Below are positions 7,724 to 19,125 of a stretch of 35,479 bases of DNA, piece after piece. The notes beneath the pieces were generated by a model. That model had not been told where the DNA came from. It made no database searches and worked only from the letters and a program-made list of their open reading frames with translations. Every line of letters begins with the position of its first letter. Positions within the stretch are counted from its first letter, which is position 1. The translations under genes and the position numbers were made by a program. The DNA comes from an uncultured Burkholderiales bacterium. GTDB taxonomy: Bacteria > Pseudomonadota > Gammaproteobacteria > Burkholderiales > Thiobacillaceae. The DNA lies in contig CALEDT010000030.1 in assembly GCA_937949525.1 (NCBI GenBank), positions 1 through 35,479 on the forward strand, read 5' to 3'.

Positions 7724-10700
7724 TCAGCGCGGGGCCGGCGCCGCCAGTTCCAGGAAGCGGCCGACTTCCTCGCGCAGGGTCGCCACCAGACGGGCACTGC
7801 TGGCGCGATCGGCGGCCCGCGCCGCCTGTTCCAGCCTGCTCGCGGTCTGCCCGGCACGGTGCGCGGAGAACGTCGCCAGCAGGCCTTTCAGCGTGTGTGC
7901 GCCACGCGCCAGTTCCGCCCAGTCGGTGGCGGATAGCGCCTGATCGAGTTCAGCCAGATGACGTTCCGCGTCGGCGGCGAACAGTTCGATCAGGCTGGCG
8001 AGCAGTGTCTCGTCGCCATCGATGCGGGACAGCGCCTCGGCGCGATCGAACACCGGGGGCGCGGTTCGTTCCGGCATCCGCTCGGCAGCCGGCTCGGTGG
8101 TCAGCCGGGCGATCTCCTGCAGCAGGCGTTCGGCGCGCACCGGCTTGGCCACGTAGCCGTCCGCGCCGGCGGCGAGGAAACGTTCGCGGTCACCCTGCAT
8201 GGCATGCGCGGTCAGGGCGATGATGGGAATGTGCGTCCCCGGTGGCTCCAGGTCACGGATGCGGCGTATGGTCTCCAGGCCATCCATGCCCGGCATCATC
8301 ATGTCCATCAGCACCAGATCGTAATGACCGTGCTGAAACGCGGCCAGCGCGGCCAGGCCGTCCTCGACCTCGGTGACTCGATGACCCCACCTGGCCAGCA
8401 GGGCCACGGCCAGACGACGGTTGACCAGGTTGTCCTCGGCCAGCAGGATGCTCAGGCCGCGTGTCGCCGGTGCGCCGCCGGGTGATGCGGGCGTGCCGGC
8501 GCCGTCGGTGGCGGTGCGGGTATCGGTGGATGCCGTCGCCGCCGGCCGGAACGGGATGACCACGTGAAAGCCGCTGCCCCGGCCCGGCTCGCTCTCCACC
8601 CAGATACGGCCGCCCATCAGGCCGACCAGCTTGGCCGAGATGGTCAGCCCCAGGCCGGTGCCGCCGTACAGCCGGCCGATGCCGCCATCCGCCTGGGTGA
8701 ACGCCGCGAAGATGGCTTCCTGCTTGTCGGCCGGGATGCCGATGCCGGTATCGGCGACGACGAAATGCAGGCGGCCGTCCGCGTCGTCTCCCTCCCGCAT
8801 CAGGCTCACGCCCACCTTGCCCTGGTGCGTGAACTTGATGGCGTTGCCCACCAGATTGATCAGCACCTGACGCAGCCGGGTGGCATCGGCGACGACCTGC
8901 TCCGGCACGGTTTGCGCCACATCGAGTTCGAGGTCGATGCCCTTCTCGTCCGCACGCAGACGCAGGGGATGCAGCAGGTCGCGTAGCAGTGCGCGCGGCG
9001 AGAACGTGTCGACCACGATCTCCAGCTTGCCGGCCTCGATGCGCGAGAAATCGAGGATGTCGTTGATGATGGTCAACAGATGGCGGGCAGAGTCCAGCGC
9101 CATGGTCAGTTGTTCGCGCTGCTCGCCGGTGAGTTCGCTGTCCAGCACCAGTTCGGTCATGCCGATGATGCCGTTCATCGGCGTGCGGATCTCGTGGCTC
9201 ATGTTGGCGAGAAACTCGCTTTTCATACGGTTGGCCGTTTCCGCCGCCGCGAGCGCCTGGCGCATGGCGGTTTCCGCCTGCTTGCGCGCCGAGATGTCGC
9301 GGTAGACCCACAGGTAGCCGTAGTTGGACTCGCCGGCGACGATGGGCACGAAGTCCCGTTCCATGACCCGGCCGTCGCACAGCGGCAGTTCCTCGCCCAC
9401 CACCGCCTGGCCGTGTGCCAGCAGGGCCTCGATCCGCGGCTGGAACCGTTCCGGGTGTTGGAAATGCGGCGCGAACGCCGCCGCCATGGCGCCGCAATCC
9501 TGACCGAGGAACGATTCCACCGGCGCGGCGACACCGAACAAGGTCAGCATGGCCGGGTTGATCAGCACGATGCGGCGTTTGGCGTCCTCCACCAGCACGC
9601 CGGCCTGCATGCTCTCGATCAGGGTGTACAGGCGCATCGTGGTCTCGCGCAGCGCCAGTTCGGCACGCTTGCGCTCGCCGATGTCGCGCAGGGACACGAT
9701 GCGGTAGGGCAGGTCGTGCATGGAGAAACGCGTGACGATGGCGTCGACGGTCACGCTGCCGCCATCGCTGCGCTGTGCCAGGGTCTCGCGGAACACGCGG
9801 TGGCCGCGCGCATCGTCGGCCAGCCAGGGCCATTCCGGCAGCACGCGCACGGCGGACAGGCCGATCAACTCAGGCTCGTGGTAATCCAACATGGCGCACG
9901 CGGCTTCGTTGGTGCTCTCGATCATGCCATCGGCATTGACCATCAGCAGCGCATCCGAAATGTTGCCGACCACCGCATGCAGCCGCTGGTGCGCGCTGCT
10001 GGCCGACATCTCCTTGGCGTACAGCCACAGCGACGTCTGATTGAGGGCATGCACCAGTTCGGCGATCTCACTCGGGTCATCGCGCTCTGGAAGGGTCTCG
10101 CCGAGGTTGGTCATCAACGTGGTGGCGAAGCGCGACAGCGACTTGATGCGCGCCACCGGCGCGCGCAGGTAGGTCAGCAGCACCAGCACACCGAGGGCCA
10201 CCATCAGCAGCGCGAACACGGCGCCGTCACGAATGCCTCGAGCGATGGTCGCGTGCAGCGCATCGGTGGCCAGTTCGACCTGCAACTCACCACGCAAGCC
10301 ATGGGGCTCGAGTGCGTGCCATACCACCAGGCGCGACGCGCGCAGGAAGCCGTACTCACGATCGAGCACGCGCCCTTCCGCGTCCAGCCATGCGTGACGC
10401 CCGCCGCTCCCCGACGGCGGTGCGGCGACGGCGCTGTCGAGCGCCACTGCGGGTGCCGCCTGCGGTGGGCGCAGCACTTGGGTGATCAGACGACCGCCCT
10501 CACCGTAGACGCGCAGGGCGCGCACGCCGGGGGCCCGGGCCGCGGCCAGCAGATGGGTGTCGATGGCATCGAACTCGCGGCCCAGCAAAGCGTCGGCGCC
10601 GACCACGGCCAGATTGGCCAACAGGTCGCCGGCACGCTGGATCAGCGCCACGCGCTGCTGTTCCACCTGCCGCCAGGTGAAGTACAGCGTACTGCCGAGG

Positions 10701-10783
10701 ATGCCGGCAGCCAGTACGCCGACGCTCAGCCACACCACCTGACTGGCGAAACTGCGTGGCAGCCACGTGCGCGCCAGGTTCAT
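7724..10783 (-). CDS. Hybrid sensor histidine kinase (PAS-PAS-HisKA-HATPase-REC-Hpt)
   Basis: A 1019-residue membrane hybrid kinase. TM1 at about 14-34, a periplasmic segment, TM2 at about 188-208, a HAMP-like linker to about 262, two PAS domains (about 268-375 and 388-505), HisKA with His530 ([12 protein letters not shown]), HATPase with DTGIGIP and GGTGLGLTI, a receiver with Asp827 ([13 protein letters not shown]) and a C-terminal Hpt with His963 (AHTLKG). This is a complete phosphorelay in one chain, so a separate receiver must be the final acceptor. The gene 54 bp upstream encodes an HD-GYP response regulator, the obvious partner. The input signal is unknown. No DNA-binding domain is present. 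Confidence 0.95.
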   Translation of the reverse strand: MNLARTWLPRSFASQVVWLSVGVLAAGILGSTLYFTWRQVEQQRVALIQRAGDLLANLAVVGADALLGREFDAIDTHLLAAARAPGVRALRVYGEGGRLITQVLRPPQAAPAVALDSAVAAPPSGSGGRHAWLDAEGRVLDREYGFLRASRLVVWHALEPHGLRGELQVELATDALHATIARGIRDGAVFALLMVALGVLVLLTYLRAPVARIKSLSRFATTLMTNLGETLPERDDPSEIAELVHALNQTSLWLYAKEMSASSAHQRLHAVVGNISDALLMVNADGMIESTNEAACAMLDYHEPELIGLSAVRVLPEWPWLADDARGHRVFRETLAQRSDGGSVTVDAIVTRFSMHDLPYRIVSLRDIGERKRAELALRETTMRLYTLIESMQAGVLVEDAKRRIVLINPAMLTLFGVAAPVESFLGQDCGAMAAAFAPHFQHPERFQPRIEALLAHGQAVVGEELPLCDGRVMERDFVPIVAGESNYGYLWVYRDISARKQAETAMRQALAAAETANRMKSEFLANMSHEIRTPMNGIIGMTELVLDSELTGEQREQLTMALDSARHLLTIINDILDFSRIEAGKLEIVVDTFSPRALLRDLLHPLRLRADEKGIDLELDVAQTVPEQVVADATRLRQVLINLVGNAIKFTHQGKVGVSLMREGDDADGRLHFVVADTGIGIPADKQEAIFAAFTQADGGIGRLYGGTGLGLTISAKLVGLMGGRIWVESEPGRGSGFHVVIPFRPAATASTDTRTATDGAGTPASPGGAPATRGLSILLAEDNLVNRRLAVALLARWGHRVTEVEDGLAALAAFQHGHYDLVLMDMMMPGMDGLETIRRIRDLEPPGTHIPIIALTAHAMQGDRERFLAAGADGYVAKPVRAERLLQEIARLTTEPAAERMPERTAPPVFDRAEALSRIDGDETLLASLIELFAADAERHLAELDQALSATDWAELARGAHTLKGLLATFSAHRAGQTASRLEQAARAADRASSARLVATLREEVGRFLELAAPAPR

Positions 10784-10837
10784 CGCGCGCCGGCCTGGTG
10801 GCCGTGGACATCGTGCGGCCCGCGCGCCACCGCCCGC

Positions 10838-11923
10838 TCAATCATCGACGAGACGGGCCGCGTGCGGCGTGGCGTCCTGGTAACGCGCGCGGATTTCGAG
10901 CACGTCGTTAAGGCAGGCATTGAAGGCTTCGACGCAGGCCGGATCGAAATGCGTGCCGGCGCCATCGCGCAGGAAATCCAGCGCGCGTTCCAGCGCCCAG
11001 GCCCGCTTGTACGGCCGCTCCGTGGTCAGCGCGTCGAATACGTCCGCCACCGCGACGATACGCCCATGAAGCGGGATGGCCTCGCCGGCCAGCCCGCGCG
11101 GATAGCCGCTGCCGTCGTATTTCTCATGGTGTGAGCGCGCGATCTCCGCGGCCACGTCCAGCAACTGCGCGCGGCTGCCCTTGAGGATCTCGTAGCCCAT
11201 CTGCGCGTGCGTGCGCATGATGGCTCGTTCGTCCGCGTCCAGCCGGCCGGGTTTGAGCAGGATGTGGTCCGGTATCGCGATCTTGCCGACGTCGTGCATG
11301 GGTGCGGCGCGCAGGATCAAGTCCTGTTCCGTCTCCGCCAGGCCGAGTTGGCGCGCGATCAGACGCGAATAGTGCGACATGCGCTGGATGTGCGCGCCGG
11401 TCTCCGGGTCGCGGAATTCGGCGGCGCGCGACAGGCGGGTGATCATCTCGCGCTCGCGCTCCAGGATCTCGCCGGTCGCCTCGGCCACTTTCTCCGCCAG
11501 CCAGGCGGCGCGATCGGCCAGGGCCTTCTGGCTGCGCCGCAGGGCCAGCATGTTGCGCAGGCGGGCACGGAACTCGGCGCTGTCGATGGGCTTGGTCAGG
11601 AAGTCGTTGGCGCCGGCCTCCAGCGCGGCATAACGCGTCGGCCGCTCGTGATCCGCCGTGATCATCAGCAACGGCACCTCGGCGTTGGCCGGACTGGCGC
11701 GAAAGCGCCGGATGAACTCCAGCCCGTCCGGAGGCGGCATCATGTAGTCGACGATGACCAGATCGGCCTGGTTTTGCAGACACCACGCCAGCCCCACGGC
11801 CGAATCCTGAAACGGCAGGATCTCACCGACATCCAGCCGTTTGACCAGGCTCTCCATGAGTTTCAGGTTGACCAGGTTGTCGTCGACGATGACGACGCGC
11901 TGCATTGAGGTCGTTTGGGACAT
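10838..11923 (-). CDS. Response regulator with HD-GYP domain (cyclic-di-GMP phosphodiesterase family)
   Basis: A 361-residue RpfG-type regulator. The receiver has Asp14/Asp15, phospho-acceptor Asp59 (LVIVDYMMPPPDG) and Lys111. The HD-GYP output has MHDVGK (His210, Asp211) and HHEKYDGSGYP (265-275), with downstream VADVFDALT, so all metal and GYP residues are intact and hydrolysis of c-di-GMP is expected. A coiled segment (about 140-165) joins the two. It is followed by the hybrid kinase, so phosphate from its Hpt domain probably controls this enzyme. The ATG at 11923 abuts the predicted transcription start; Met7 (ATG at 11905) is an alternative with a short leader. Neither has a strong ribosome binding site. 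Confidence 0.93.
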   Translation of the reverse strand: MSQTTSMQRVVIVDDNLVNLKLMESLVKRLDVGEILPFQDSAVGLAWCLQNQADLVIVDYMMPPPDGLEFIRRFRASPANAEVPLLMITADHERPTRYAALEAGANDFLTKPIDSAEFRARLRNMLALRRSQKALADRAAWLAEKVAEATGEILEREREMITRLSRAAEFRDPETGAHIQRMSHYSRLIARQLGLAETEQDLILRAAPMHDVGKIAIPDHILLKPGRLDADERAIMRTHAQMGYEILKGSRAQLLDVAAEIARSHHEKYDGSGYPRGLAGEAIPLHGRIVAVADVFDALTTERPYKRAWALERALDFLRDGAGTHFDPACVEAFNACLNDVLEIRARYQDATPHAARLVDD

Positions 11924-11930
11924 GACGGGG

Positions 11931-11957
11931 ATATCGCTCGGACGCGGTAAAACTTTA
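11931..11957 (-). promoter_or_regulatory. Sigma-28-like promoter of the HD-GYP/hybrid kinase operon
   Basis: On the minus strand TAAAGTTT, 11 bases, then AGCGATAT. The -35 is a perfect FliA match and the -10 keeps the CGATA core (5/8). Transcription would start near 11924, right at the first ATG, so translation is either leaderless or begins at 11905. Confidence 0.6.
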
Positions 11958-11992
11958 GCGTGAACGAGCCTTGGCGCCCCCCGGCCAACACC

Positions 11993-12135
11993 CTGGATCG
12001 CCGCGCTTCGCTCGCGATGACGACGTCCACCCTCGCCATGATGGCGAGGCGCGCGGCGCCGTGGCGATCCGGCAGCTACGGTCGCGCCGGCGCAAGCCTC
12101 CGGACCACCACGCTACGCTCGCGAAAATGACGTCC
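11993..12135. repeat. Intergenic repeat element with two direct copies and a central hairpin
   Basis: Copy A (11993-12028) and copy B (12100-12135) are similar direct repeats sharing a CGCT-T/A-CGCTCGCGA core followed by TGACG. Between them is a perfect 8-bp stem with a 3-nt loop (12031-12049, CCTCGCCA / TGGCGAGG). Sequences of the type GCTTCGCTCGCGATGACG are common dispersed intergenic repeats in many proteobacteria. Copy B runs into the 3' end of the phosphomutase gene and supplies its stop codon. Confidence 0.5.
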
Positions 12136-13555
12136 GCGCCACGCTTTGCAGGCAGGAACGTGCCAACCATTCGGCGCGAGCGGGATCGGCCGCCTCGGCG
12201 TAGCAGCGCAGTTCCGGCGCGTTGCCGGAGGGGCGCAGGTGCACGATCTCGCCGTTCGCGGCGGTCATGCGCACACCGTCGGTCTGGTCCAGCGTCACCG
12301 GTGCGCCGCACAGGTCCGCGAGCAGCTCGGCCCTGGCGTCGGCGGAAGCGGCGAGCCGGTGCAGCAGCGCGGCCGCGTCGGCCGTCGGAAAATCGCGCAG
12401 CCGGTCGCTCGCGGTGTAGCGTGGCGGCAGGTCGTGGGCGAGTTGCGACAGCGGTACGCCACGTGCGCGCGCCGCCGTCAGCAGCGTGACCATGGGCAAC
12501 ACGGCGTCGCGCGTGGGCAGCGCCGCCAGTACCCGGCCATCGCGGCGCAGCGGCGTGCCGACCAGAAAACCGCCGTTGGCTTCGTAGCCGACCACGCCGT
12601 CGCAACCTTCGGCCGCGAGTTCCTGCATGGCGGCGATGACGAACGGCGAGCCGATGCGCGTGCGTACCACGCGCGCGAATGCGCCGCAGGCCTCCAGCGC
12701 GGTGTTGCTGCTCACCGGCGTGGCCACGGCTCGGGCGCCCAGCTCGCGCGCGCACAGGATGCCCAGCACGTCTCCGCGCAACCACTCGCCCCGTTCGTCG
12801 GCCAGCAGCGGGCGGTCGGCGTCGCCATCGGTGGACAGGATGGCATCGAAGCCGTACTCGGCGCTCCAGGCGCGAGCACGCTGCACATCCTCATCGGCCA
12901 CGGCCTCGGTATCGATGGGCACGAACCGGTCGGTGCGTTCCAGCGTCGTCACGCGCGCGCCCAGGCCCTCCAGGATCTCGCGCAAGACGTCGCGCGCCAC
13001 GCTGGAATGCTCGTAGAAGCCGAGGTGCATACCGGCCAGCGGCGCGCCGGGAAAGAACTCCAGGTAGCGCGCCACATAGGCCGCGCGCGCCGCTGGATTC
13101 GGCTCGGGCAGGGCAACCGCCCGGCTGTGTGCGGGCATGGGCATGCGCGCGGCGAGGATGGCCGCCTCGTCCCCCTTGCTGATCTCGCCATCGGCGCGAT
13201 AGAACTTGATGCCGTTGCGGTCGAAGGGAATGTGGCTGCCGGTGACCATGATGGCCGGCACGCCCTCGCGCAGGGCATGGCAGGCCAGCGCCGGCGTCGG
13301 CAGTGCGCCGCAATGGTCCAGCTCGATTCCCCTGTGCGCCATGGCCGCCGCGCAGGCGCCGGCGATGCGCGGACTGCTCGGCCGCAGGTCGAGCGCAAGC
13401 GCCACCCGGCCATGCGCATCGGCGCCGATCGCTTCCAGAAAGGCGAGCGTGTAGGCCTGACAGACCGCGTCGGTCAGATCCGTCACCAGTCCGCGCGCGC
13501 CGCTGGTGCCGAATCGCACCGGGCTGGCATCGAGGATGTCCCGCGTCGTCGTCAT
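12113..13555 (-). CDS. Phosphohexomutase (phosphomannomutase/phosphoglucomutase family)
   Basis: A 480-residue alpha-D-phosphohexomutase, interconverting 1- and 6-phospho sugars for polysaccharide precursors. Phosphoserine loop VTGSHIPFDRNG with Ser107, where the more usual form is TASHNP; the metal loop is TDGDADRP (Asp243, 245, 247); the sugar loop is GYEANGGF (Glu325); the phosphate-binding loop is RPSGNAPELR near 453. All four catalytic elements are intact. Substrate (mannose, glucose or other) cannot be fixed from these motifs. It is divergent from rlmH with 130 bp between. Its last residues (SFSRA) and stop fall inside an intergenic repeat copy, so the C-terminus may have been altered by that element. 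Confidence 0.9.
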   Translation of the reverse strand: MTTTRDILDASPVRFGTSGARGLVTDLTDAVCQAYTLAFLEAIGADAHGRVALALDLRPSSPRIAGACAAAMAHRGIELDHCGALPTPALACHALREGVPAIMVTGSHIPFDRNGIKFYRADGEISKGDEAAILAARMPMPAHSRAVALPEPNPAARAAYVARYLEFFPGAPLAGMHLGFYEHSSVARDVLREILEGLGARVTTLERTDRFVPIDTEAVADEDVQRARAWSAEYGFDAILSTDGDADRPLLADERGEWLRGDVLGILCARELGARAVATPVSSNTALEACGAFARVVRTRIGSPFVIAAMQELAAEGCDGVVGYEANGGFLVGTPLRRDGRVLAALPTRDAVLPMVTLLTAARARGVPLSQLAHDLPPRYTASDRLRDFPTADAAALLHRLAASADARAELLADLCGAPVTLDQTDGVRMTAANGEIVHLRPSGNAPELRCYAEAADPARAEWLARSCLQSVARTSFSRA

Positions 13556-13685
13556 CGCAACCCTTTCAGTGTGAGCATGCGGCGATTATCCTGCATGCCA
13601 CCGGCCGTTCCAGCCCTCGCCCGATGTCCGCTGCCCAAGCCACCGCCCGTCCCCAGACCCGGCAACATGCCGCGGCAACGCCAGC

Positions 13686-14153
13686 GTGAAGCTCACCATC
13701 CTGGCCGTGGGCGAGCGCATGCCGGCCTGGGCAGAAGCCGCTGCGGCGGACTACCTGAAGCGCATGCCGCGCGAGGCGCGCGTGTCGCTGCTGACGGTCA
13801 AGGCGGAGAAGCGCGCCGGGCAAAGCGGCGATACCCTGAAGCAGGCCGAGGCGAGACGACTGCTGGAACGTGTGCCGCCGAGGGAGCGGCTGGTGGCCTT
13901 GGACGAGCGCGGACGTCAGGTGGATACGCATGAACTGGCCGAGCTGTTGCGCGCGTGGCTGGATGACGGCCGTGACACCACGCTGGTGATCGGCGGCGCC
14001 GACGGCCTGGCCGCGGACGTATTGAGCCGCGCCGAAACCAGCCTTGCCCTGTCGCGGCTCACGCTGCCGCATGCGCTGGCGCGGGTGCTGCTGGCCGAGC
14101 AGTTGTATCGCGCCATCAGCCTGCTGCGCGGGCATCCGTATCACCGCGAGTGA
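13686..14153 (+). CDS. rlmH: 23S rRNA (pseudouridine1915-N3)-methyltransferase RlmH
   Basis: A 155-residue SPOUT-class methyltransferase that methylates pseudouridine 1915 in helix 69 of 23S rRNA. MKLTILAVGERMPAWAEAA at the start, LDERGRQ at mid-protein, TLVIGGADGL for the SAM-binding knot, LSRLTLPHALARVLLAEQLYRA and a terminal HPYHRE are all family hallmarks. The start is GTG at 13686, fixed by the conserved N-terminus. It usually follows rsfS, but here it stands alone and divergent from a phosphohexomutase gene. Its 3' end overlaps the convergent VanZ-family gene by 38 bp. Confidence 0.97.
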   Translation: MKLTILAVGERMPAWAEAAAADYLKRMPREARVSLLTVKAEKRAGQSGDTLKQAEARRLLERVPPRERLVALDERGRQVDTHELAELLRAWLDDGRDTTLVIGGADGLAADVLSRAETSLALSRLTLPHALARVLLAEQLYRAISLLRGHPYHRE

Positions 14154-15183
14154 CGCGTGCCCGCCGAAGACCGGCGATCCGGGTTGCCAGCAGCAAGGCC
14201 AGTGCCAGCCAAGGCCATAGCGCGGCGATGGCCTTGGCCAGGCCGACCAGATTGAGCACGCTACCTGCAGGCCACATCTGCCCTTCGGTCAGCCAGATGC
14301 GCAACGCCACCGAGGCAAGCAACAGCAGACCGGCCAGCGGCAGCCGGCGCCTGGACACCGCCGGGTTGAGCAGGAACCACAGCGCCAGCACGAAGGCGCT
14401 CAGCGTCTCCAGCGACAGGATGCCGCCCACCACGTTGAGCCGCAGCAGCAGCGTGGCGGCGATCAGCTTCATCAGAAACGCCGCCAGCAACAGCAGCAGC
14501 ATGGCGCCGACGTAGCGGCCGGGGCGCAGCAATGTGGCGGCGAACACGCCCAACGTGACGATCTCGAGGAACAGTGCGGCGAACCACGCCACATTGATCT
14601 GGCCCAGTTCGCTCGGCGGCGTGTCGATCGGGTGCAGATGCAGCGCCAGCCAGTCGAGGCCGGGAAACGGCCGCAGCGAGAACTGGGCGAGAAACCAGGC
14701 CAGCAGCAGCAGCAGGCCCAGGTTGGCCGGCGGGCCGGCGTGGAACCAGCGCGTGCGCCAGCGCCGCAATGCGCGCCCGGCGCGCAGCCAGCGGCCGTGG
14801 TGCAAAGAGAACAGGGCGCCGGCCAGCGCGCCGAGGCCGTTGGCCAACAGGTCGACGTTGGATGCGATGCGGGCGGCCAGCAGCGCCTGTGCGCTTTCCA
14901 GCGCCAGACTCAGGCCGGTGCCGAACACCGCGCCGGCGAGCACGGCACGCGCGCCCCGGCCGGGCGCGGAGCAGCGCAGGGCCACGGCATAGCCCAACGG
15001 CACGTACACCAGCGCATTGGTGGCCAGATCGGTGCGGGTGATGTGACGGGGCCAGTCGGCGAACAGGAAATCGCTGGACCACATGGCCAGCGGCAACCAA
15101 CCGGTGAACGGGTACAGGCTGCCGATCACCAGCAGCAGCGCGTAGGCGCCCATGAACCACGATCGGTGACGCGGGACGGGCAT
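14116..15183 (-). CDS. VanZ family membrane protein
   Basis: A 355-residue polytopic membrane protein. The N-terminal part shows the VanZ pattern: SLYPFTGW, then [17 protein letters not shown] (about residues 48-64) and [27 protein letters not shown] (about 97-123). At least three further hydrophobic helices follow in the C-terminal half, making it longer than a minimal VanZ domain. The function of stand-alone VanZ-like proteins is not known; the name comes from a teicoplanin-resistance protein and does not imply resistance. I chose ATG 15183 (MPVPRHRSW), 28 bp after the sucD stop; in-frame sequence upstream is Arg/Pro-rich and lies antisense-like over sucD. Its end overlaps rlmH. Confidence 0.88.
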   Translation of the reverse strand: MPVPRHRSWFMGAYALLLVIGSLYPFTGWLPLAMWSSDFLFADWPRHITRTDLATNALVYVPLGYAVALRCSAPGRGARAVLAGAVFGTGLSLALESAQALLAARIASNVDLLANGLGALAGALFSLHHGRWLRAGRALRRWRTRWFHAGPPANLGLLLLLAWFLAQFSLRPFPGLDWLALHLHPIDTPPSELGQINVAWFAALFLEIVTLGVFAATLLRPGRYVGAMLLLLLAAFLMKLIAATLLLRLNVVGGILSLETLSAFVLALWFLLNPAVSRRRLPLAGLLLLASVALRIWLTEGQMWPAGSVLNLVGLAKAIAALWPWLALALLLATRIAGLRRARVTRGDTDARAAG

Positions 15184-15211
15184 CGGGCCGTCAGCGCGCC
15201 GCGCCGGCGCC

Positions 15212-16095
15212 TTACGCGGGCGAACGCGCGCGCGCGATCGCCGCGGCGCAGGCCTTGCCCAGCTCGGCCGGACTGGCGGCGACGACCACGCCGGCCGCCT
15301 GCAGCGCGGCGATTTTGGCCGCGGCCGTGCCCTTGCCACCGGCGATGATGGCGCCGGCATGGCCCATGCGCTTGCCCGGCGGCGCGGTCAGACCGGCGAT
15401 GTAGCCGGCCACGGGCTTGGTGATATGGGCGCGGATGTACTCGGCCGCATCTTCCTCGCGCGTGCCGCCGATCTCGCCCACCAGGATGATGGCTTCGGTC
15501 TGCGGGTCGGCCTGGAACATTTCCAGACAATCGATGAAATCCAGGCCCTTGATCGGGTCGCCGCCAATGCCCACGCAGGTCGATTGGCCCAGGCCCAGCC
15601 GGGTGGTCTGATGCACCGCCTCGTAGGTCAGCGTGCCGGAGCGCGAGACGATGCCCACCGCGCCGGGGCGATGTATGGCGCCCGGCATGATGCCGATCTT
15701 GCAGGCGCCCGGCGTGATCACGCCGGGACAGTTGGGTCCGATCAGGCGTGCGCCGTTGGCACGCAGCGCCGCCTTGACGTTGATCATGTCGCGCACGGGG
15801 ATGCCCTCGGTGATGCAGACGATGACGCCGATGCCGGCGTCCGCCGCCTCCAGGATGCCATCGGCGGCGAACGCCGCCGGCACGTAGATGACCGTGGCAT
15901 CGGCACCGGTCTCGCGCACCGCCTGTTTGACGGTGTCGAACACCGGCAGGCCCAAGTGACTCTGCCCGCCCTTGCCGGGCGTCACCCCGCCGACCATGCG
16001 CGTGCCGTAGGCGATGGCCTGCTCGGAATGGAAGGTACCCTGCTTGCCGGTGAAACCCTGGCAGATCACGCGGGTGTTGTGGTCGACGAGGATGC

Positions 16096-16099
<4 letters not shown>
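15212..16099 (-). CDS. sucD: Succinyl-CoA ligase [ADP-forming] subunit alpha
   Basis: A 295-residue alpha subunit of succinyl-CoA synthetase, the substrate-level phosphorylation step of the TCA cycle. N-terminal CoA-binding Rossmann part with [16 protein letters not shown], then [22 protein letters not shown] and GIGGDPIKG. The phosphorylated histidine is His247 in RMGHAGAII. The length is standard (E. coli has 289). Its ATG overlaps the sucC stop by 4 bp, so synthesis of the two subunits is coupled. No sucAB genes are beside it. Confidence 0.97.
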
Positions 16100-17265
<1,166 letters not shown>

Positions 17266-17287
17266 GACGATCGGAAACGACGTGTAA

Positions 17288-18692
<1,405 letters not shown>

Positions 18693-18696
<4 letters not shown>

Positions 18697-19034
18697 CGCC
18701 GGCACGCCTGCAGTTCGTTGCCTCGGCCAGTCTGATCGCGCTGATCCTGCTGGGGCTCGCCTGGGAACTGTGGCTGGCGCCGCTGCGGCCGGGCGGCTCC
18801 TGGCTGGTGCTGAAGGTGCTGCCGCTGCTGGTGCCGCTGTTCGGCATCCTGCGCGGCAAGCTGTACACCTACCGCTGGTTCACGCTGCTGATCTGGCTGT
18901 ACTTCACCGAAGGCGTGGTGCGCGTCTGGAGTGAAACCGGCGTTTCCGCCTGGCTGGCGGGGATCGAAGTTGCATTATCGCTACAGTTATTCGCAGCGGC
19001 GGTGCTTTACGTCCGTCTGCGAACCCGAGGTTGA
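18693..19034 (+). CDS. DUF2069 family membrane protein
   Basis: A 113-residue inner-membrane protein with four hydrophobic segments (about 9-28, 36-52, 61-76 and 88-108). The central FGILRGKLYTYRWFTLLIWLYFTEG stretch, rich in aromatics, is typical of DUF2069. The family is often found downstream of wrbA, as here through the intervening HugZ-like gene, but its function is unknown. Overlaps the previous stop by 4 bp (ATGA). The stop codon lies inside a candidate FNR box for the next gene. Confidence 0.88.
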
Positions 19035-19044
19035 TATCCGTCAA
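19031..19044 (+). promoter_or_regulatory. FNR/ANR-like box
   Basis: TTGATATCCGTCAA matches the FNR-family consensus TTGAT-N4-ATCAA at 9 of 10 fixed bases. Its centre lies about 69 bp upstream of the predicted start of transcription near 19107, a spacing compatible with class I activation. It overlaps the stop codon of the preceding gene. Confidence 0.55.
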
Positions 19045-19071
19045 CCCACGAGCGTGCGGCTATATCCATAA

Positions 19072-19100
19072 TTGACGATATAAGCATCCACTAATACACT
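19072..19100 (+). promoter_or_regulatory. Sigma-70 promoter of the CxxCH membrane protein gene
   Basis: TTGACG, a 17-bp spacer and TACACT. A 6-bp inverted repeat (TATATC-N10-GATATA, 19061-19082) surrounds the -35 and could be a further operator. The GGAG ribosome binding site at 19117-19120 is 5 nt from the ATG. Confidence 0.65.
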
Positions 19101-19125
19101 CGTCGTCACTTTATTTGGAGCCGTC

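Noticed and set aside
15184-15360. N-terminal extension of the VanZ-family gene
   Set aside because: It would overlap sucD and is Arg/Pro-rich as expected for an antisense frame of a high-GC gene; the ATG at 15183 fits the membrane protein start.
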